Part shown: one piece after another, positions 6,713 to 7,752 of the stretch
Position numbering within the stretch: position 1 is the first letter of the stretch
Layout of the letters: each line of letters opens with the position of its first letter
NCBI GenBank assembly: GCA_900550025.1
Contig: URQP01000104.1
Location: 1 to 7,752 of the forward strand
Direction of reading: 5' to 3'
Length of the DNA: 7,752 nt
From: an uncultured Porphyromonadaceae bacterium
GTDB taxonomy: Bacteria > Bacteroidota > Bacteroidia > Bacteroidales > Muribaculaceae
The notes under the pieces: generated by a model
The model's database searches: none
What the model was told of the DNA's origin: nothing
Seen by the model: only the letters and a program-made list of their open reading frames with translations
Program-made: the position numbers and the translations under genes

Positions 6713-7459
6713 GTGGCTATAAATAAAATTTTAGTTTCACAACCGAAACCATCGTCTGACAAGTCTCCCTATTACGATATTGCGGAAAAATATAGGGTTG
6801 AAATTGTTTTCCGTCCTTTCATCAAAGTGGAAGGGCTCACTTCTAAGGAATTCAGGCAGTATAAAGTTTCGATACCGGAACATACGGCTGTAATTTTTAC
6901 AGCAAAGGCGGCAATCGACCATTTTTTCAGAATAGCGGAAGAAACGAGGTTCAACGTGCCGGAGACTATGAAATATTTCTGCACGACAGAATCTATTGCC
7001 CTGTACCTGCAAAAATATATCGTTTACCGTAAACGCAAGATATTTTTCGGAAAATCCGGAAAATTGGACGACTTGATTCCGGCTATGATAAAACATTCCG
7101 CAGAGAAGTATCTCTACGTGGTGTCGGAGGCCAATAAAAACGACGACAGCATCCTTGATAAAAACAAAATCAACTATTCAAGAGCCGTGATGTACCGTAC
7201 GGTAAGCAACGACTTCACCGAAGACGAGCCGTTCGACTACGATATGTTGCTCTTCTTCAGCCCTTCAGGAATAAAGTCGCTGATGAAAAATTTTCCCGAC
7301 TTCAAGCAAGGGGACATAAAGATTGGATGCTTCGGGGCCGCAACGGCAAAAGCCATCACCGACGAAGGATTCCGTCTCGACCTTGAGGCGCCGACAGCCA
7401 AGGCACCGTCGATGACCGCCGCGCTCGACCAATATCTGAAGACAAACTTGAAAAAATAG
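6713..7459 (+). CDS. hemD: Uroporphyrinogen-III synthase (HemD family)
   Basis: Predicted to close hydroxymethylbilane to uroporphyrinogen III with inversion of ring D, a cytoplasmic step toward heme, siroheme and cobalamin. The 248-aa product matches the Bacteroidales HemD-like protein as I remember it: KILVSQPKP..KSPYYDIAEKY (5-27), FRPFIKVEGL (33-42), HTAVIFTAKAAIDHFF (57-72), YRKRKIFFGKSGK (105-117), MYRTVSNDFTEDE (160-172), YDMLLFFSPSGIKSL (176-190), IGCFGAATAKAI (204-215) and PTAKAPSMTAALD (227-239). The two halves fit the two Rossmann-like lobes of the family, and SPSG plus GxxTAKA correspond to conserved C-terminal HemD positions. GTG at 6713 is the only start that keeps the conserved KILVSQPKP; no strong Shine-Dalgarno precedes it. 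The gene is 21 bases from DUF4271 and has its own promoter core. HemD sequences diverge strongly, so activity is inferred from family membership. Confidence 0.92.
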   Translation: MAINKILVSQPKPSSDKSPYYDIAEKYRVEIVFRPFIKVEGLTSKEFRQYKVSIPEHTAVIFTAKAAIDHFFRIAEETRFNVPETMKYFCTTESIALYLQKYIVYRKRKIFFGKSGKLDDLIPAMIKHSAEKYLYVVSEANKNDDSILDKNKINYSRAVMYRTVSNDFTEDEPFDYDMLLFFSPSGIKSLMKNFPDFKQGDIKIGCFGAATAKAITDEGFRLDLEAPTAKAPSMTAALDQYLKTNLKK

Positions 7460-7528
7460 CCGCAGGGCAAAATTGCCTGCGGCACGGCGAATCTCGCCTT
7501 GAGGCTGCCATGCCATCAGGATATGGCA
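7459..7528 (+). other. Tandem hairpins between hemD and rnpA
   Basis: Three inverted repeats follow one another. GCCGCAGG (7459-7466) pairs with CCTGCGGC (7476-7483), and its first base is the last base of the hemD stop. GGCGA (7486-7490) pairs with TCGCC (7494-7498). TGCCAT (7511-7516) pairs with ATGGCA (7523-7528). None is followed by a T tract, so they are not typical intrinsic terminators. They could attenuate transcription, stabilise the 3' end of the hemD message, or act in the rnpA leader. Confidence 0.5.
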
Positions 7529-7568
7529 AATGCCCAAAGTGATGTTTTTAATGATAAAAGGCTATCGT

Positions 7569-7752
7569 ATGCACGAATTAGGAATGGGCAAAGCCGAAAA
7601 ATTGTGCAGCCGGACGGCAATCGGGCGGCTGTTTGCAGCCGGCGAATCGTCGGTGGCCTACCCGTTGCGCATGGTGGCAGGAGAAAGCGGCCGGCAGACA
7701 GGAGCTCCGGCGCAATTCATGATTACCGTACCAAAGAAAAAAATCAGAAAAG
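7569..7752 (+). CDS. rnpA: Ribonuclease P protein component, N-terminal part (cut by window edge)
   Basis: Protein subunit of RNase P, which assists the catalytic RNA in removing 5' leaders from precursor tRNAs. Sixty-one codons are present, about half the usual length. Family features visible: GKAEKLCSRTAIGRLFAAGES (about 6-26, the K-x-E-R/K-L-x-S..I..LF..G pattern), YPLRMV (about 29-34) and FMITVPKKKIRK at the window edge, the start of the VPKK..kkAV.RN motif; the RNR signature itself lies outside. The ATG at 7569 is chosen because AAAAGG (7556-7561) lies seven bases upstream and because the resulting N-terminus has family-like length. In-frame ATGs at 7551, 7542 and 7530 are also open and cannot be excluded. 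Its place after hemD agrees with the order I know from Bacteroidales. Confidence 0.85.
   Translation, partial: MHELGMGKAEKLCSRTAIGRLFAAGESSVAYPLRMVAGESGRQTGAPAQFMITVPKKKIRK

Noticed and set aside
1..7752. CRISPR arrays, tRNA or rRNA genes, insertion sequences, attachment sites
   Set aside because: I saw no regularly spaced repeats, cloverleaf-like sequences, transposase motifs or terminal inverted repeats anywhere in the window.

Overview
The window looks like a piece of a Bacteroidales chromosome (phylum Bacteroidota). Four things point there: a secreted glucanase with a type IX secretion (T9SS) sorting domain; the Bacteroidota -7 promoter element TAnnTTTG in front of several genes (TAACTTTG at 4133, TACCTTTG at 5181 and 6626); few strong Shine-Dalgarno sites; and the neighbourhood DUF4271 - hemD - rnpA, which I know from Bacteroides-type genomes. 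The genus cannot be fixed from the sequence.

Layout. From 2 to 2941 (+) lies the 3' part of a large endo-beta-1,3-glucanase of family GH81. It carries an Ig-like domain, a beta-rich module I cannot assign, and a C-terminal T9SS tail. A 13-bp hairpin followed by a T-rich tract (2962-3010) ends it. On the opposite strand, 3962 down to 2992, is a solitary C5-cytosine DNA methyltransferase whose reading frame is broken once, at a run of six A close to its N-terminus. Behind it is a short intergenic stretch (about 3963-4161) with a doubtful 37-aa ORF, an 8-bp palindrome inside a short direct repeat, and the promoter of the next gene.

The rest reads rightward: a Rossmann-fold extended SDR / NAD-dependent epimerase (4162-5172), a LOG-family nucleotide phosphoribohydrolase (5266-5850), a DUF4271 multipass membrane protein (5852-6691), a HemD-like uroporphyrinogen-III synthase (6713-7459), and the first 61 codons of the RNase P protein rnpA (7569 to the window end). 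LOG and DUF4271 are separated by one base and probably form an operon. A promoter core for hemD lies inside the last transmembrane segment of DUF4271. hemD and rnpA are separated by about 110 bases rich in hairpins.

How they fit together: the right half is mostly housekeeping (nucleotide salvage or signalling, tetrapyrrole synthesis, tRNA maturation). The left half is accessory: a secreted polysaccharide degrader, and a more A+T-rich methyltransferase that looks inserted. I see no CRISPR array, tRNA, insertion sequence or attachment site, and no clear new multi-gene system. The observation most worth following is the methyltransferase break: a -1 shift at an A-AAA-AAT sequence, or one extra A, restores a full-length enzyme exactly.
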